A DNA stretch of 55,424 bases, from positions 1-55,424 of the forward strand of contig JARLGJ010000025.1 of the NCBI GenBank assembly GCA_031296105.1. The letters are read 5' to 3'. The stretch is from Acidobacteriota bacterium. GTDB taxonomy: Bacteria > Acidobacteriota > Terriglobia > Terriglobales > Acidobacteriaceae. Below are positions 8,212 to 17,150 of this stretch, one piece after another (position 1 is the stretch's first letter; every line of letters begins with the position of its first letter). Under the pieces are notes generated by a model. It was not told the origin of the DNA and did not search any database. It saw only the letters and a list, made by a program, of their open reading frames with translations. The translations under genes and the position numbers were made by a program.

Positions 8212-9717
8212 ATGTCCACCACCTCCGACGTGAAAACCTACAGCAACTTCATCAACGGCGAGTGGGTCGCGGCCGCCAGCGGCCAGACCTGCGAGAACCG
8301 CAACCCGGCCGATACCCGCGAGCTGATCGGCATCTTCCAGCGGTCGGGAGCCGCCGAGGTCAACCTGGCGGTGGAGGCGGCTCATGCCGCGTTCGCCACA
8401 TGGAGCAAGGTTCCGGCGCCGCGGCGGGCCGAGATCCTGATGAAGGCCGCCGCCCTGCTCGAACAACGCAAGGAAGCCTTTGCCCACGACATGACGCGCG
8501 AGATGGGCAAGGTGCTGAAGGAGACGCGCGGCGACATTCAGGAGGCCATTGACTGCGGCAACTTCTTTGCCGGGGAAGGCCGCCGCATGTACGGCGTGAC
8601 CACGCCCAGCGAGCTGCCCAACAAGTTCACCATGGCCACGCGCAACCCCGTCGGCGTGGTGGCCATGATCTGCCCGTGGAACTTCCCCATGGCGATTCCG
8701 TCGTGGAAGATCTTCCCCGCCCTGGTGGCGGGCAACACCTGCGTCATCAAGCCGGCGGAGTACACGCCTCTGTCGGTGTACAACTTCGTGAGCGTGCTGA
8801 CCGAAGCCGGTGTGCCGGCCGGAGTGGTGAACATCGTCACCGGGCACGGCTCGGAGGTGGGCTCGCCTTTGATGGCCCATCCCCTGGTGCGCGCCGTCAG
8901 CTTTACCGGATCGAGCGAAGTGGGCTGCATCATTGGCGAGAACTGCGCCCGCAGCTTCAAGCGCTGCTCGCTGGAGTTGGGCGGTAAGAATCCAATGATT
9001 GTGCTGGACGACGCCAACCTGGAACTGGCGTTGGAGGGCGCGCTGTGGGGCGCCTTCGGCACCACCGGACAGCGCTGCACGGCCACCAGCCGCATCATCC
9101 TGCAAAAGGGCATCTACAAGAAGTTCATCGACGAGCTGGTGATGCGCTCCAAGCTGCTGCGGCTGGGCAATGGACTAGACCCGAAAGTGGACGTGGGCCC
9201 GGTGGTGAGCAAGTCGCAGATGGAGACCATCCTGGGCTACATCGAGCTGGGCAAGGGCGAAGGCTCGCGGCTGGTTACGGGCGGCAATCCCTTTGACCGC
9301 GCCGACTACAAGCACGGCTTCTTCATTGAGCCGACGGTGTTCGGCGACGTTGAGCCGCAGATGCGCGTGGCGCAGGAAGAGATCTTCGGACCGGTGGTGA
9401 GCTGCATTCCCTGCGACTCGCTGGAAGACGGCATACAGATCGCCAACAACGTGAAGTACGGCCTGTCATCGTCGCTGTACACCAAGGACGTGAACCGCGC
9501 CTTTGCCGCCATCCGCGACCTGGACGCCGGCATCACCTACATCAACGCGCCCACCATCGGCGCCGAGGTTCACCTGCCCTTTGGCGGCGTAAAGCAAACG
9601 GGCAACGGCCACCGCGAGGGCGGCGTGGGAGCGCTTGACTTCTATACCGAGTGGAAGGCCGTTTACGTGGATTACAGCGATAAGTTGCAGAAAGCGCAGA
9701 TTGACCGGCCTGAGTAG
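8212..9717 (+). CDS. NAD(P)-dependent aldehyde dehydrogenase
   Basis: This enzyme oxidises an aldehyde to its acid. The 501-residue protein is a complete ALDH-superfamily member: [20 protein letters not shown] in the cofactor region, FTGSSEVG for the nucleotide loop, LELGGKNP with general-base Glu255, GQRCTA with nucleophile Cys289, and EEIFGPV. The end, [20 protein letters not shown], resembles alpha-ketoglutaric semialdehyde dehydrogenases and similar semialdehyde enzymes, but substrate cannot be fixed from sequence. The frame is open upstream to 8143; ATG 8212 is chosen because GGGAGAA lies at 8200-8206 and the homologous region begins just after. It is a single transcription unit ending in a strong terminator. 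Confidence 0.93.
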   Translation: MSTTSDVKTYSNFINGEWVAAASGQTCENRNPADTRELIGIFQRSGAAEVNLAVEAAHAAFATWSKVPAPRRAEILMKAAALLEQRKEAFAHDMTREMGKVLKETRGDIQEAIDCGNFFAGEGRRMYGVTTPSELPNKFTMATRNPVGVVAMICPWNFPMAIPSWKIFPALVAGNTCVIKPAEYTPLSVYNFVSVLTEAGVPAGVVNIVTGHGSEVGSPLMAHPLVRAVSFTGSSEVGCIIGENCARSFKRCSLELGGKNPMIVLDDANLELALEGALWGAFGTTGQRCTATSRIILQKGIYKKFIDELVMRSKLLRLGNGLDPKVDVGPVVSKSQMETILGYIELGKGEGSRLVTGGNPFDRADYKHGFFIEPTVFGDVEPQMRVAQEEIFGPVVSCIPCDSLEDGIQIANNVKYGLSSSLYTKDVNRAFAAIRDLDAGITYINAPTIGAEVHLPFGGVKQTGNGHREGGVGALDFYTEWKAVYVDYSDKLQKAQIDRPE

Positions 9718-9734
9718 TTGGGCTAATCTGGACT

Positions 9735-9770
9735 GTAAGGCGCGAGCCGTTGCTCGCGCCTTACTTTTTT
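9735..9770 (+). terminator. Intrinsic terminator after the aldehyde dehydrogenase
   Basis: A 13-bp perfect stem, GTAAGGCGCGAGC with GCTCGCGCCTTAC, loop CGTT, is followed by six T residues. It starts 17 bases after the stop codon. Confidence 0.95.
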
Positions 9771-9901
9771 ATCTGTTACCGCCGGCGTCGGCTGGCGCAG
9801 GCCCTGCGAAGTTCCTCCCCGGAAGCGCTGGGCTTGCGGTTTCCGTCCGCTTTGTGTGGAATTCTCGGCAGATAGTTACGTAGCAGGGCCTCCGGAATAA
9901 C

Positions 9902-11116
9902 ATGACGACACAAGTATCTTTTCAGATCGCGCCAGCCTCGCGCATGGCCAATGTAAGCTACGCCATTCGCGATCTGGCAGTGGTTGCCGACCAGGTGGCA
10001 AAACAGGGTCACAAGATCCTTTACCTGAACATCGGCGATCCGTGCACTTACGACTTTCAAACTCCTCCGCACATGATTGAGGCCGCTACCAAGGCCATGC
10101 GCGACGGATTTAACGGCTACGGCGATTCGCTGGGCGAACACTCGGCGGTGGAGGCCATCCGAGCTAGGGCCGAGCGGCGCGGGTTCCAGGGCATTCGCGG
10201 GGTGATGGTGGGCTTCGGCTCGGGCGAGGTGATCGATCACTGCCTGACGGCGCTGATCAATCCCGGCGACAACGTGTTGACGCCCTGTCCCGACTATCCG
10301 CTCTACGGCGCCGTGCTGGGCAAAATTTCAGCCGAGCCGAATCCGTACTTCCTCACGGAAGAAAACGGCTGGCAGCCGGACCTGGATGACATTGCCGCGC
10401 GCATCAACTCGCGCACCAAGGCCATTCTGCTGATCAACCCGAACAATCCGACGGGCGCGATCTACTCCAAGGAGACGCTGGAGGGCATTGCCGAGCTGGC
10501 ACGCCGCAACAACCTGCTGATCCTGGCCGACGAGATCTACGACAGCCTGGTGCTGGACGAGGAGCAGAAGCACATCTCCATCGCCGCGCTGGCGCCGGAC
10601 GTTCCGGTGATCACCTTCAACGGCCTCTCCAAGGCCTACCTGGTGCCGGGCTGGCGCATTGGCTGGGCCGTGGCCACCGGACCGGAAGGCGCGCTGGACG
10701 ACTACCTGGAAGCGGTCTATAAGCTGCTGCGCGCCAGGCTTTCCGCGCCGCATCCGTTTATGTACGCCATTGCTCCGGCCCTGAACGGCCCGCAGGACCA
10801 CCTCATTGAGGTGCGCAACAAGCTGCGCCGCCGCCGCGACATCACGGCCGAGTGGGCCGCGCGCACCCCGCGCGTCTCCTTGACCGCACCGCACGGGGCG
10901 TTCTACGCCTTTCCCAAGCTGGACATCCCGGAGGACGACAAGGTGTTCGTCACTGAGCTGGTGCAGCAAAAGTACGTTTTGTGCGTGCATGGCTCGGGCT
11001 TTGGGCAGCGCCCCGGAACCCACCACATGCGCATCGTGTATCTGCCGCCGGAGGACGTTCTGCGGCAGGCCTACGACCGCATTTCGGAGTTCATGGCCGA
11101 ACGCTACCGCGACTAA
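9902..11116 (+). CDS. Class I/II aminotransferase, AlaA-like
   Basis: This is a fold-type I PLP aminotransferase of 404 residues. Motifs are YLNIGDPCTYDFQTP at the N-terminal substrate region, NPNNPTGAIYSKE, the LADEIYDSLVLD segment with the PLP-binding Asp and Tyr, NGLSKAYLVPGWRIGW with Schiff-base Lys244, and an Arg near the end in THHMRIVYLPPED for the substrate carboxylate. The length and the YLVPGWRIGW string fit glutamate-pyruvate aminotransferases of the AlaA type, while aspartate or aromatic specificity remains possible. ATG 9902 has a poor ribosome site; a second ATG at 9944 begins MANVSYAIRDL. A terminator follows. Confidence 0.9.
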   Translation: MTTQVSFQIAPASRMANVSYAIRDLAVVADQVAKQGHKILYLNIGDPCTYDFQTPPHMIEAATKAMRDGFNGYGDSLGEHSAVEAIRARAERRGFQGIRGVMVGFGSGEVIDHCLTALINPGDNVLTPCPDYPLYGAVLGKISAEPNPYFLTEENGWQPDLDDIAARINSRTKAILLINPNNPTGAIYSKETLEGIAELARRNNLLILADEIYDSLVLDEEQKHISIAALAPDVPVITFNGLSKAYLVPGWRIGWAVATGPEGALDDYLEAVYKLLRARLSAPHPFMYAIAPALNGPQDHLIEVRNKLRRRRDITAEWAARTPRVSLTAPHGAFYAFPKLDIPEDDKVFVTELVQQKYVLCVHGSGFGQRPGTHHMRIVYLPPEDVLRQAYDRISEFMAERYRD

Positions 11117-11134
11117 ATTCGATGGATTTGCACT

Positions 11135-11166
11135 ATCCCTGGGGCAATTGCTCTGGGGATTTTTTT
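11135..11166 (+). terminator. Intrinsic terminator after the aminotransferase
   Basis: ATCCC (11135-11139) pairs with GGGAT (11156-11160); the inner GGGGC/GCTCT arms pair with G-T wobbles around an AATT loop. Seven T residues (11160-11166) follow. It begins 19 bases after the stop codon. Confidence 0.8.
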
Positions 11167-11393
11167 GTCCTTTGCGCCCGGAGACCGGTTGCAGACAGAC
11201 CGCGGGATGGCGTGTTGTGCCAAAGCGGGACACGGCCGCTCTATGTACATATCCCATAACCTATTTTGAAATGATTAAGTTAGAAAAGATTTCCGGGCTA
11301 TCAGACAAGTGTATCGGTCTAATTAAATCAATTGATTAACATTTCATCGCCGTCTCACCATCTAAAAGCCGCCAAGCTCTATCATAGAGAGTG

Positions 11394-12227
11394 ATGACTG
11401 AAACTATGATCAAGCAATATCTGTTCGCCAGCGACTTCGACCAGACCCTGAGCTTTAACGATTCGGGGCTGGTGCTGACCGAGCTCCTGGGCATTCCTGC
11501 CAAGGAGTTTGAGGCTAAGGCTGCGGGCATGGCACAAATGAATCTGGTACAGCAGGGGGCGGAACTTGCCTACCTGCTGCTGCACGACCCGGCCTTCCGG
11601 AGCAAGGTCCGCCGCCAGCACCTGGTGGAGACCGGCAAGCGTATCCCGTTGAAAGAAAACATTGAACAGCTCTATGAGACGCTGCGCAACGGGATTCCGG
11701 GCTACGAATTCGATTTCTACATTCTCTCGGCGGCGCCGGTGGAGATTGTGCAGTCGGCGCTGGAGGGCATTGTTCCCGCCGATCACATCTTCGGCACCGA
11801 GTTCGAATATGAAGAGGACGGCACCATTGGCCGCCTGGTGCGGGCCACGGCCGGTTATGGCAAGGTAGCGCGCATCATGCAGTTGCAGCAGGAGCTGGGA
11901 ATTGGCCGCGACCACGTGGTGTATTGCGGCGACGGCAGCTCGGACATCAATGCCATGCTGCACGTCAACGACGGCGCGGGGCTGACGATTGCCGTGAGCG
12001 AATCGCGCTCGGTGACGCAGATTGCCCGCCGCACCGTGCTGAGCGACAACGCGCTGAGCGTGCTGGTGCCCATCCTGGAAGAGGTAACTCACTGGACCCA
12101 GCCGCAGATACGCCGCTTCTTCGAGTCGCAGGGCTTCCTGATGCAGGAGTGGGCGCGGATGCGGACCGACGTGGTGCGCCTGCGTTCCACGCGCGAGCCG
12201 GTGATGACCGCCGAGGAGGGCCAGTAG
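11394..12227 (+). CDS. HAD-superfamily phosphatase, SerB-like type
   Basis: This is a probable phosphomonoesterase of about 277 residues. HAD motif I is FASDFDQTLSF, with the nucleophile and acid/base Asp spaced D-x-D. Motif II is FYILSAAP, motif III is probably the Lys in GYGKVARI, and motif IV is VVYCGDGSSDINAM. The region between motifs I and II is a helical cap of about 80 residues, like phosphoserine phosphatase and related enzymes, but the substrate is not evident. A GTG at 11391 directly precedes ATG 11394; an AGAGAG sequence lies just upstream, and another ATG sits at 11406. The stop codon abuts the start of the next gene. The upstream palindrome CTCTATCATAGAG (11378-11390) could be an operator. 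Confidence 0.8.
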   Translation: MTETMIKQYLFASDFDQTLSFNDSGLVLTELLGIPAKEFEAKAAGMAQMNLVQQGAELAYLLLHDPAFRSKVRRQHLVETGKRIPLKENIEQLYETLRNGIPGYEFDFYILSAAPVEIVQSALEGIVPADHIFGTEFEYEEDGTIGRLVRATAGYGKVARIMQLQQELGIGRDHVVYCGDGSSDINAMLHVNDGAGLTIAVSESRSVTQIARRTVLSDNALSVLVPILEEVTHWTQPQIRRFFESQGFLMQEWARMRTDVVRLRSTREPVMTAEEGQ

Positions 12228-12452
12228 ATGCTGAGCTGGATTGGATGGATCGCCACGGCCTGCTTCGGCCTCTCGTACTTCTTCAAAAAGCCTTCGACGC
12301 TACGCCTGATTCAGGCGGGCGCGGCGCTGCTGTGGATCATCTATGGCGCGCTGATTCACGCCATGCCCGTGGTGGCCGCCAACGTCATTGTGGCCCTGGC
12401 GGCCGTGTACTCGATCTTTACCGGCAAGAAGGAAGAAGCGAAGGCAGCGTAG
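12228..12452 (+). CDS. Three-helix membrane protein, SemiSWEET/YgjV-like
   Basis: The 74-residue protein has three hydrophobic helices at about residues 3-20, 27-45 and 47-66 and a lysine-rich tail. The string LLWIIYGALIHAMPVVAANV matches the pattern of SemiSWEET transporters (LW-x-x-YG, then P and AN). The two-helix logic also recalls the YgjV family. The first helix lacks an obvious proline-glutamine motif, so sugar transport is only a possibility. Its ATG follows the stop of the HAD gene with no gap (TAGATG), so the two are probably translationally coupled. Confidence 0.75.
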   Translation: MLSWIGWIATACFGLSYFFKKPSTLRLIQAGAALLWIIYGALIHAMPVVAANVIVALAAVYSIFTGKKEEAKAA

Positions 12453-12545
12453 GCCAAGTTACGCAGGCTGCAGAGGTTACGCGGGTTGAGAATCCGAAAC
12501 CCGAGTACCTTGAAGGTTCGCGGCCTGCTCTCCACGGAAAGATTC

Positions 12546-12588
12546 AAGCCCCATTTTCGCCGCGCGCGAAGGTGGGGCTTTTTGTTTT
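12546..12588 (+). terminator. Intrinsic terminator after the HAD-membrane protein pair
   Basis: The stem AAGCCCCA/TGGGGCTT (12546-12553 with 12573-12580) encloses a second stem TTCGC/GCGAA and is followed by TTTGTTTT. The sequence GCGCGAAGGTGGGGC within it resembles the right arm of the palindromes at 18368 and 31237. Confidence 0.8.
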
Positions 12589-12614
12589 GCACGAGTGCGG
12601 GAGGAAACGCGGGC

Positions 12615-12645
12615 AAAAGAAAATCGCCGCACGCAGGCGGCGATT
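12615..12645 (-). terminator. Intrinsic terminator of the small outer-membrane barrel gene
   Basis: The 8-bp stem AATCGCCG/CGGCGATT (12622-12629 with 12638-12645) is followed on the minus strand by TTTTCTTTT. It lies 21 bases past the barrel gene's stop codon. Confidence 0.8.
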
Positions 12646-12666
12646 CTCCGGCAGTATGCCCTGCGT

Positions 12667-13227
12667 TTAGCGGTTGTTTCCGAAGTGGTAGGAGATGCCC
12701 ACAATGCTGCGGGCGAACTTGTTTCCGTTGCCATTCTTGGACGCGATGTTGGAGACGACATCGGCTCCCACGCGCGCGTACCAGCGGTTGCTGAGCTGGT
12801 AATCGACTCCGCCGCCGCCCAGCAGGGAGAACGCGTTGATCTGCTGGCCGGTGTTGACGACCAGGCCATTGGCCTTGGTTGCGCCGTATCCGGCGAGAAG
12901 TTCGATGTAGGGCTGGTACTTCTCGCGGGGATGGATCTTGTAGGCCAGGCCGCCACGCAAGCCGAACTCCTTGTAATCATACGGGTTCATGGAGGAGTAT
13001 TCGAATTCCCCGCGCACGCCCAAATGCTGCGTGACATATTCGGTTCCGGAGGCGGCCACGCCGTATCCAACGTCGAGGTGGGTATCCTTTACGAAGACCT
13101 GAAAACTTCCCGTCAGATCGCTGCCATTCCTGGTGAGATAAGGAACTCCTGGCGCCCTTTGAGCCCACCCCGATGCCGCAGTGCAAATCAGGATGCCAAG
13201 AAGAATACCCTTGCGCAGATACGACAT
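12667..13227 (-). CDS. Small outer-membrane beta-barrel protein
   Basis: The 186-residue precursor has a signal peptide, MSYLRKGILLGILICTAASGWAQ, with cleavage likely after AQ. The rest alternates polar and aromatic or hydrophobic residues with turn-rich Gly/Asn segments (GVRGEFEYSS, GLRGGLAYKI, YIELLAGYGA, WYARVGADVV) and ends GISYHFGNNR. This is the pattern of an eight-stranded OmpA/OmpW-like porin-fold barrel. No peptidoglycan-binding domain is present, and the specific function is unknown. AGGAGG lies before the ATG, a good promoter is at 13280-13307 and a terminator follows, so it is a single-gene unit. Confidence 0.82.
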   Translation of the reverse strand: MSYLRKGILLGILICTAASGWAQRAPGVPYLTRNGSDLTGSFQVFVKDTHLDVGYGVAASGTEYVTQHLGVRGEFEYSSMNPYDYKEFGLRGGLAYKIHPREKYQPYIELLAGYGATKANGLVVNTGQQINAFSLLGGGGVDYQLSNRWYARVGADVVSNIASKNGNGNKFARSIVGISYHFGNNR

Positions 13228-13623
13228 ACCGCCTCCTTTGACCCGATATTTCCAATTCTAAGGAAACCCTAATTCTAGAAGTATAGCCGAAAGTAACCTT
13301 AAGTCAGATGTCATACTACAAAATCTTTCAGTCGGCTCGAATGATTTGACCGCTGTTTTGCTTCAAAATACAGATGTAAAGCGAGGCTTAGCGCATTGAA
13401 TTTGCAACTTCGTGGCGGGCAAAGGGGCAGTATTTTCCGGACAGCAAAAGAAAACGCAGCCACATAAGTGGCACCTGAATCTGGTTACTGTTGAGTTAAT
13501 TCTAATTGCCATCTAAGGAGTCAGGTATTTGTCGTCCGGGAGTTGGATTGGGAAGGATTTTGCGGGGCGGAGTGTCGCGTCCTGTGCGTCCGGCGCTGTG
13601 GGCAAAGTGATACGCTCTTCCCT
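13228..13623. other. Divergent intergenic region, barrel protein and rarA
   Basis: This stretch is AT-richer than the rest of the window and holds the barrel-gene promoter at 13280-13307. No clear promoter for rarA was found. The rarA frame stays open upstream to 13543, but residues encoded there (Cys-rich, [14 protein letters not shown]) do not resemble RarA, so the region is treated as noncoding. Confidence 0.5.
13280..13307 (-). promoter_or_regulatory. Sigma-70-like promoter of the outer-membrane barrel gene
   Basis: On the minus strand, CTGACT (13302-13307) and TATACT (13280-13285) are spaced by 16 bases. The start of transcription would fall about 45 bases before the ATG at 13227. Confidence 0.55.
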
Positions 13624-14967
13624 GTGAATCTGTTTTCCAATCCGCAGCAAAATGAGGCCACCGACCGCACGCGTCCTTTGGCCGACCGCATGCGCCCGCG
13701 CGACCTGGACGAGTTCATGGGCCAGGAGCACATTCTGGGCCCTGGCAAGCCGCTTCGGGTGCAGATCGAGCGCGACGACATTGGCTCGATTCTCTTCTGG
13801 GGTCCGCCGGGCGTAGGCAAAACGACGCTGGCCAAGATCATTGCCCACCGCACCAAGGCCGAGTTCGTTGAGTTTTCGGCGGTGATGAGCGGCATTAAAG
13901 AGATCAAGCAGGTGATGGTGGAGGCCGAAAGAGCCCGCCAGTACGGCACGCGCACCATCGTCTTCATCGACGAGATCCACCGCTTCAACCGCGCGCAACA
14001 GGATGCCTTTCTGCCGCATGTGGAGCGCGGCAACATACGGCTGATCGGCGCGACCACGGAGAATCCTTCATTCGAGGTGAACTCGGCGCTGCTCTCGCGC
14101 TCGCGGGTTTACACGCTGAACCCTCTGAGCGAGGAGCAGCTTGTCTCGCTGATGCAACGCGCGCTGGAAGACGACGAACGTGGACTGGGCACGCTGAAGC
14201 TGACGGCGCAGCCGGAGGCCTTGGCGCGGCTGGCAGCTTACTCCAGCGGCGACGCGCGCGCCGCCTACAACGTTTTGGAAGTGGCGGCCACCCTGGCGGT
14301 GGAGGCCGCGGGCGGAGCTTCGGGCGGCACGATCACCAAGGAGATGGTGGAGGACGCCTTGCAACGGCGCGTGTTGCGCTACGACAAGGCGGGCGAGGAG
14401 CATTACAACCTCATCAGCGCCCTGCACAAATCGGTGCGCAACAGCGATCCCGATGCCACGCTCTACTGGCTGGTAAGAATGCTGGAAGGCGGCGAAGATC
14501 CGCTCTACCTGGCGCGGCGCATTGTGCGCATGGCGATTGAAGACATCTCTTTGGCCGACCCGCACGCGCTGGAGATTGCCAACGCCGCCAAGGACGCCGT
14601 GGACTTTCTCGGAATGCCCGAAGGCGGACTGGCGCTGGCACACGCGGCGGTTTATTTGGCCATCGCGCCCAAGTCAAACGCGCTCTACAAGGCCTACGGC
14701 GCAGTGAAGCGTGACGTGGAAGAGACCGCCGCCGACCCGGTGCCGCTGCATCTGCGCAACGCGCCCACCAAGCTGATGAAAGAACTCGGCTACGGCGACG
14801 GCTACAAGTACGCCCACGACTTTGAAGAGAAGGTGACCGACATGCAGTGCCTGCCGGACAACCTGAAAGACCGCCGCTGGTACTATCCGACGGAAGAGGG
14901 CGTGGAGAAGCGCATCAAGGAGCGGCTGGCGCAGCTCAAGGCCGCGCGGGAACGGATGCGGGAATAG
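13624..14967 (+). CDS. rarA: RarA (MgsA/WRNIP1 family) replication-associated AAA+ ATPase
   Basis: RarA is a clamp-loader-like ATPase that acts at stalled replication forks. The protein has Walker A GPPGVGKT at residues 60-67, Walker [10 protein letters not shown] and the sensor/arginine-finger region [18 protein letters not shown]. The C-terminal tetramerisation domain contains [26 protein letters not shown] and [13 protein letters not shown] choose GTG 13624 (447 residues) because [11 protein letters not shown] and [20 protein letters not shown] match the usual N-terminus; the open frame reaches back to 13543. No strong ribosome site precedes either start. Confidence 0.95.
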   Translation: MNLFSNPQQNEATDRTRPLADRMRPRDLDEFMGQEHILGPGKPLRVQIERDDIGSILFWGPPGVGKTTLAKIIAHRTKAEFVEFSAVMSGIKEIKQVMVEAERARQYGTRTIVFIDEIHRFNRAQQDAFLPHVERGNIRLIGATTENPSFEVNSALLSRSRVYTLNPLSEEQLVSLMQRALEDDERGLGTLKLTAQPEALARLAAYSSGDARAAYNVLEVAATLAVEAAGGASGGTITKEMVEDALQRRVLRYDKAGEEHYNLISALHKSVRNSDPDATLYWLVRMLEGGEDPLYLARRIVRMAIEDISLADPHALEIANAAKDAVDFLGMPEGGLALAHAAVYLAIAPKSNALYKAYGAVKRDVEETAADPVPLHLRNAPTKLMKELGYGDGYKYAHDFEEKVTDMQCLPDNLKDRRWYYPTEEGVEKRIKERLAQLKAARERMRE

Positions 14968-15037
14968 GACGCCAGCAGAAAGGCGCGCGGCGCAGGCGCA
15001 TCATTGCAGGCAAAGATAATTCGAGTACGGGGTAGTA

Positions 15038-15367
15038 ATGCGAACCATTCTGTTGCTGTTCATCTCCAACACCTTTATGACCTTTGCCTGGTACGGACAC
15101 CTGAAGCATCGCAACGCGCCGATTGTGCTGGCGATCCTCTTCAGTTGGCTTATCGCTCTTGGTGAATATTGCTTTCAGGTGCCGGCTAACCGGCTTGGCT
15201 ATGGCGAATTCACTGGCTATCAGCTCAAGATTATTCAGGAAGCGATCACCCTGACGGTCTTTGTTTTCTTTGCCTGGGGATACCTGCGCGAGCCGCTGCG
15301 CTGGAACTACGGAGTGTCGTTCCTGCTGCTGGCTGCGGCCGTTGGCTTTGCCTTCTGGGGAAAGTAA
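15038..15367 (+). CDS. DMT-family (DUF486) small membrane protein
   Basis: The 109-residue protein has four predicted membrane helices: TILLLFISNTFMTFAWYG, APIVLAILFSWLIALGEY, IIQEAITLTVFVFFAWGY and YGVSFLLLAAAVGFAF. The strings NTFMTFAWYGHLK, EYCFQVPANRLGY and FTGYQLKIIQEAITL are diagnostic of the DUF486 family of the drug/metabolite transporter superfamily. The substrate is unknown for the family. It lies 70 bases after rarA, and two palindromic repeats follow it. Confidence 0.9.
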   Translation: MRTILLLFISNTFMTFAWYGHLKHRNAPIVLAILFSWLIALGEYCFQVPANRLGYGEFTGYQLKIIQEAITLTVFVFFAWGYLREPLRWNYGVSFLLLAAAVGFAFWGK

Positions 15368-15395
15368 AACACGCGGCGTTTTTACCTGCATCGAA

Positions 15396-15426
15396 CCCAG
15401 GTTAGCTTCGCGAACCTGGGGCACAC
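15396..15426. repeat. Palindromic repeat, CCCAGGTT family, copy 1
   Basis: CCCAGGTT is followed by AGCTTCGCG and then AACCTGGG, with GCACAC after it. It forms an 8-bp hairpin at a convergent gene junction and recurs at 15456-15496. A half copy, CCCAGGTTTACTTCGC, lies between at 15438-15453. Confidence 0.75.
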
Positions 15427-15455
15427 AGCATTTGGTACCCAGGTTTACTTCGCAT

Positions 15456-15496
15456 CCCAGGTTAGCTTCGCTGCGCTTCGCGAACCTGGGGCACAC
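15456..15496. repeat. Palindromic repeat, CCCAGGTT family, copy 2
   Basis: This copy has the same arms and the same GCACAC tail as copy 1 at 15396. Its loop is longer by ten bases through a duplicated GCTTCGCT/GCGCTTCG unit. Confidence 0.75.
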
Positions 15497-15512
15497 CATT
15501 CCAACATAGCCG

Positions 15513-16340
15513 CTACTTCGTCCGCTGGCGGTGCGCCTCATAGAGCAGGATGCTGGCGGCGATCGCGGCGTTCAGGCTCTCCACTTTGTTCGAGTGCGGG
15601 ATCAGGACGCGTTCGTCGGCCGCGGCGAGCAGATCGCGCGGTACTCCCTGCCCTTCATTGCCAATAAAAATTGCCGTGGGCACGGTAAGGTCGAGTTCGT
15701 GTAGCGGGCGTCCGTTGTGCGAGCTGGTGACCGCCAGGCGCACGCCATGTTCGCGCAGGGCGGCAACGGCCTCCGCCGTGGCCAGCTTCAGGCAGGGCAG
15801 GCGGAAGACCGATCCAGACGAGGCGCGGGCAACCTTGGGATTGGCCGCCGAGACCGTTCCCTCGGTGCAGAGGACGCCCGAGGCGCCAAAGGCTTCGGCC
15901 GAGCGCAGGATGGTGCCCAGGTTGCCGGGATCCTGCAATCCGGCGCAGCCCAGGATGAGCGGCGCGGACTCGGGCGGGAAGAGATCGTTGAGCGATGGGG
16001 CCAAAGGATGCACCAAGGCGGCCACGCCCTGCGGCGTGTCGGTGGCAACGGCCGAGTGGAAGACCTCGTCCGGCAGCATCAGGCATTCGGTGTGGTGGCC
16101 AAGCTGGGGCAGCAGGCGCTCGGCGCGAGCGGCGGCGGATTCGGCGACAAAAACGGCGCGCAGACGCAGGCTGCTGCGGATGGCCTCCTCGACCAGTTTG
16201 ACGCCTTCGATGGCCACCGAGCCGTCCTCACAGGGGGCGGATTGGGTGAAGGCCTTGCGCAAATCCTTGACCAGGGAATTCTGGCGGCTGGCGACGGGGC
16301 GCAGACGATCGTTGGCCGGATTCGACTTTGCTGGCGACAT
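15513..16340 (-). CDS. TrmH/SpoU-family RNA 2'-O-methyltransferase
   Basis: This SAM-dependent methyltransferase has the SPOUT trefoil-knot fold. The 275-residue protein has an N-terminal substrate-binding domain (about residues 15-100, with AIEGVKLVEEAIRS) and a C-terminal catalytic domain. That domain carries GLQDPGNLGTILRSAEAFGA (motif 1), FIGNEGQGVPRDLL (motif 2) and IPHSNKVESLNAAIAASILL (motif 3). This layout is shared by 23S rRNA methyltransferases such as RlmB and TsnR-like proteins; the exact target is not determined. The ATG has AGGGAGA upstream. It stands alone on the minus strand. Confidence 0.92.
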   Translation of the reverse strand: MSPAKSNPANDRLRPVASRQNSLVKDLRKAFTQSAPCEDGSVAIEGVKLVEEAIRSSLRLRAVFVAESAAARAERLLPQLGHHTECLMLPDEVFHSAVATDTPQGVAALVHPLAPSLNDLFPPESAPLILGCAGLQDPGNLGTILRSAEAFGASGVLCTEGTVSAANPKVARASSGSVFRLPCLKLATAEAVAALREHGVRLAVTSSHNGRPLHELDLTVPTAIFIGNEGQGVPRDLLAAADERVLIPHSNKVESLNAAIAASILLYEAHRQRTK

Positions 16341-16505
16341 CTTTCTCCCTGCCGGCGCCGTGCATTGTAAAATGGCACAGAGCCAGCAAGGACATCATAC
16401 CCCGCGGGTGAAGTTCTCCCGTAACCAGGGCATTCTGGGGTACCATTGCCGGTTGCAGAACGATATTTCCCGGCCCGATGCAGGCTGGGCATACGAGGTA
16501 CACGG

Positions 16506-17150
16506 GTGCGCCCGGAAATAGTCAAAATTCATGCCGTAGAGCCTGAGCCGTCGCTCATCAACTATGTGGCGGAGCGCATCCGCCAGGGAGCAGTGGTTGG
16601 GCTGCCTACCGATTCGTTTTACGGACTGGCCGTCGATCCCTACAACCTGCACGCGGTGGAGCGCGTGTATGAGATCAAGGGGCGCGAGCGCAACAAGCCG
16701 CTCTCGCTGCTGATCGACAGCGTGGAACAGGCCGAGGAACTGGCCTACGAACTGCCGGATGAGTTCAACCTGCTGGCGGAAAAGTTCTGGCCCGGCCCGC
16801 TGACCATCATTTTGAAGGCCGCTCCGCGCTTGCCGCTGAAGGTTACGGCGAACTCGGGCAACATTGCGGTGCGCATGCCGGATTCTCCGGTGGCGCTGGC
16901 CGTGGTAAGGGCCATGCGCTGCCCGGTGACGGCCACCTCGGCCAACCTGGCGGGCGAGGCCGAATGCACCACGGCCGCGGCCGTGGTGGAACAACTAGGC
17001 GACCTGATGCAACTGGTGGTGGATGGCGGCACCACGCCGCGCACGGTGCCCACGACCATCGTGAACCTCTCCGGAGACGGCCGCTGGTCGCTGCAGCGCG
17101 AGGGCGCCATCCCGCTGCCGGCGATTGAGGACCTGCTGGGCGATCAATGA
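16506..17150 (+). CDS. tsaC: L-threonylcarbamoyladenylate synthase (TsaC/Sua5 family)
   Basis: This enzyme makes threonylcarbamoyl-AMP from threonine, bicarbonate and ATP for the t6A37 modification of ANN-decoding tRNAs. Family motifs are GAVVGLPTDSFYGLAVD, YEIKGRERNKPLSLLI, FWPGPLTIILKA, RMPDSPVALAVV and the nucleotide-binding TATSANLAGE. GTG 16506 gives 214 residues, the length of short TsaC/YrdC-type enzymes without the Sua5 C-terminal domain. A GAGG lies eight bases before it, and the frame is open upstream only as non-homologous sequence from 16446. Its stop overlaps the next start as ATGA. Confidence 0.9.
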   Translation: MRPEIVKIHAVEPEPSLINYVAERIRQGAVVGLPTDSFYGLAVDPYNLHAVERVYEIKGRERNKPLSLLIDSVEQAEELAYELPDEFNLLAEKFWPGPLTIILKAAPRLPLKVTANSGNIAVRMPDSPVALAVVRAMRCPVTATSANLAGEAECTTAAAVVEQLGDLMQLVVDGGTTPRTVPTTIVNLSGDGRWSLQREGAIPLPAIEDLLGDQ

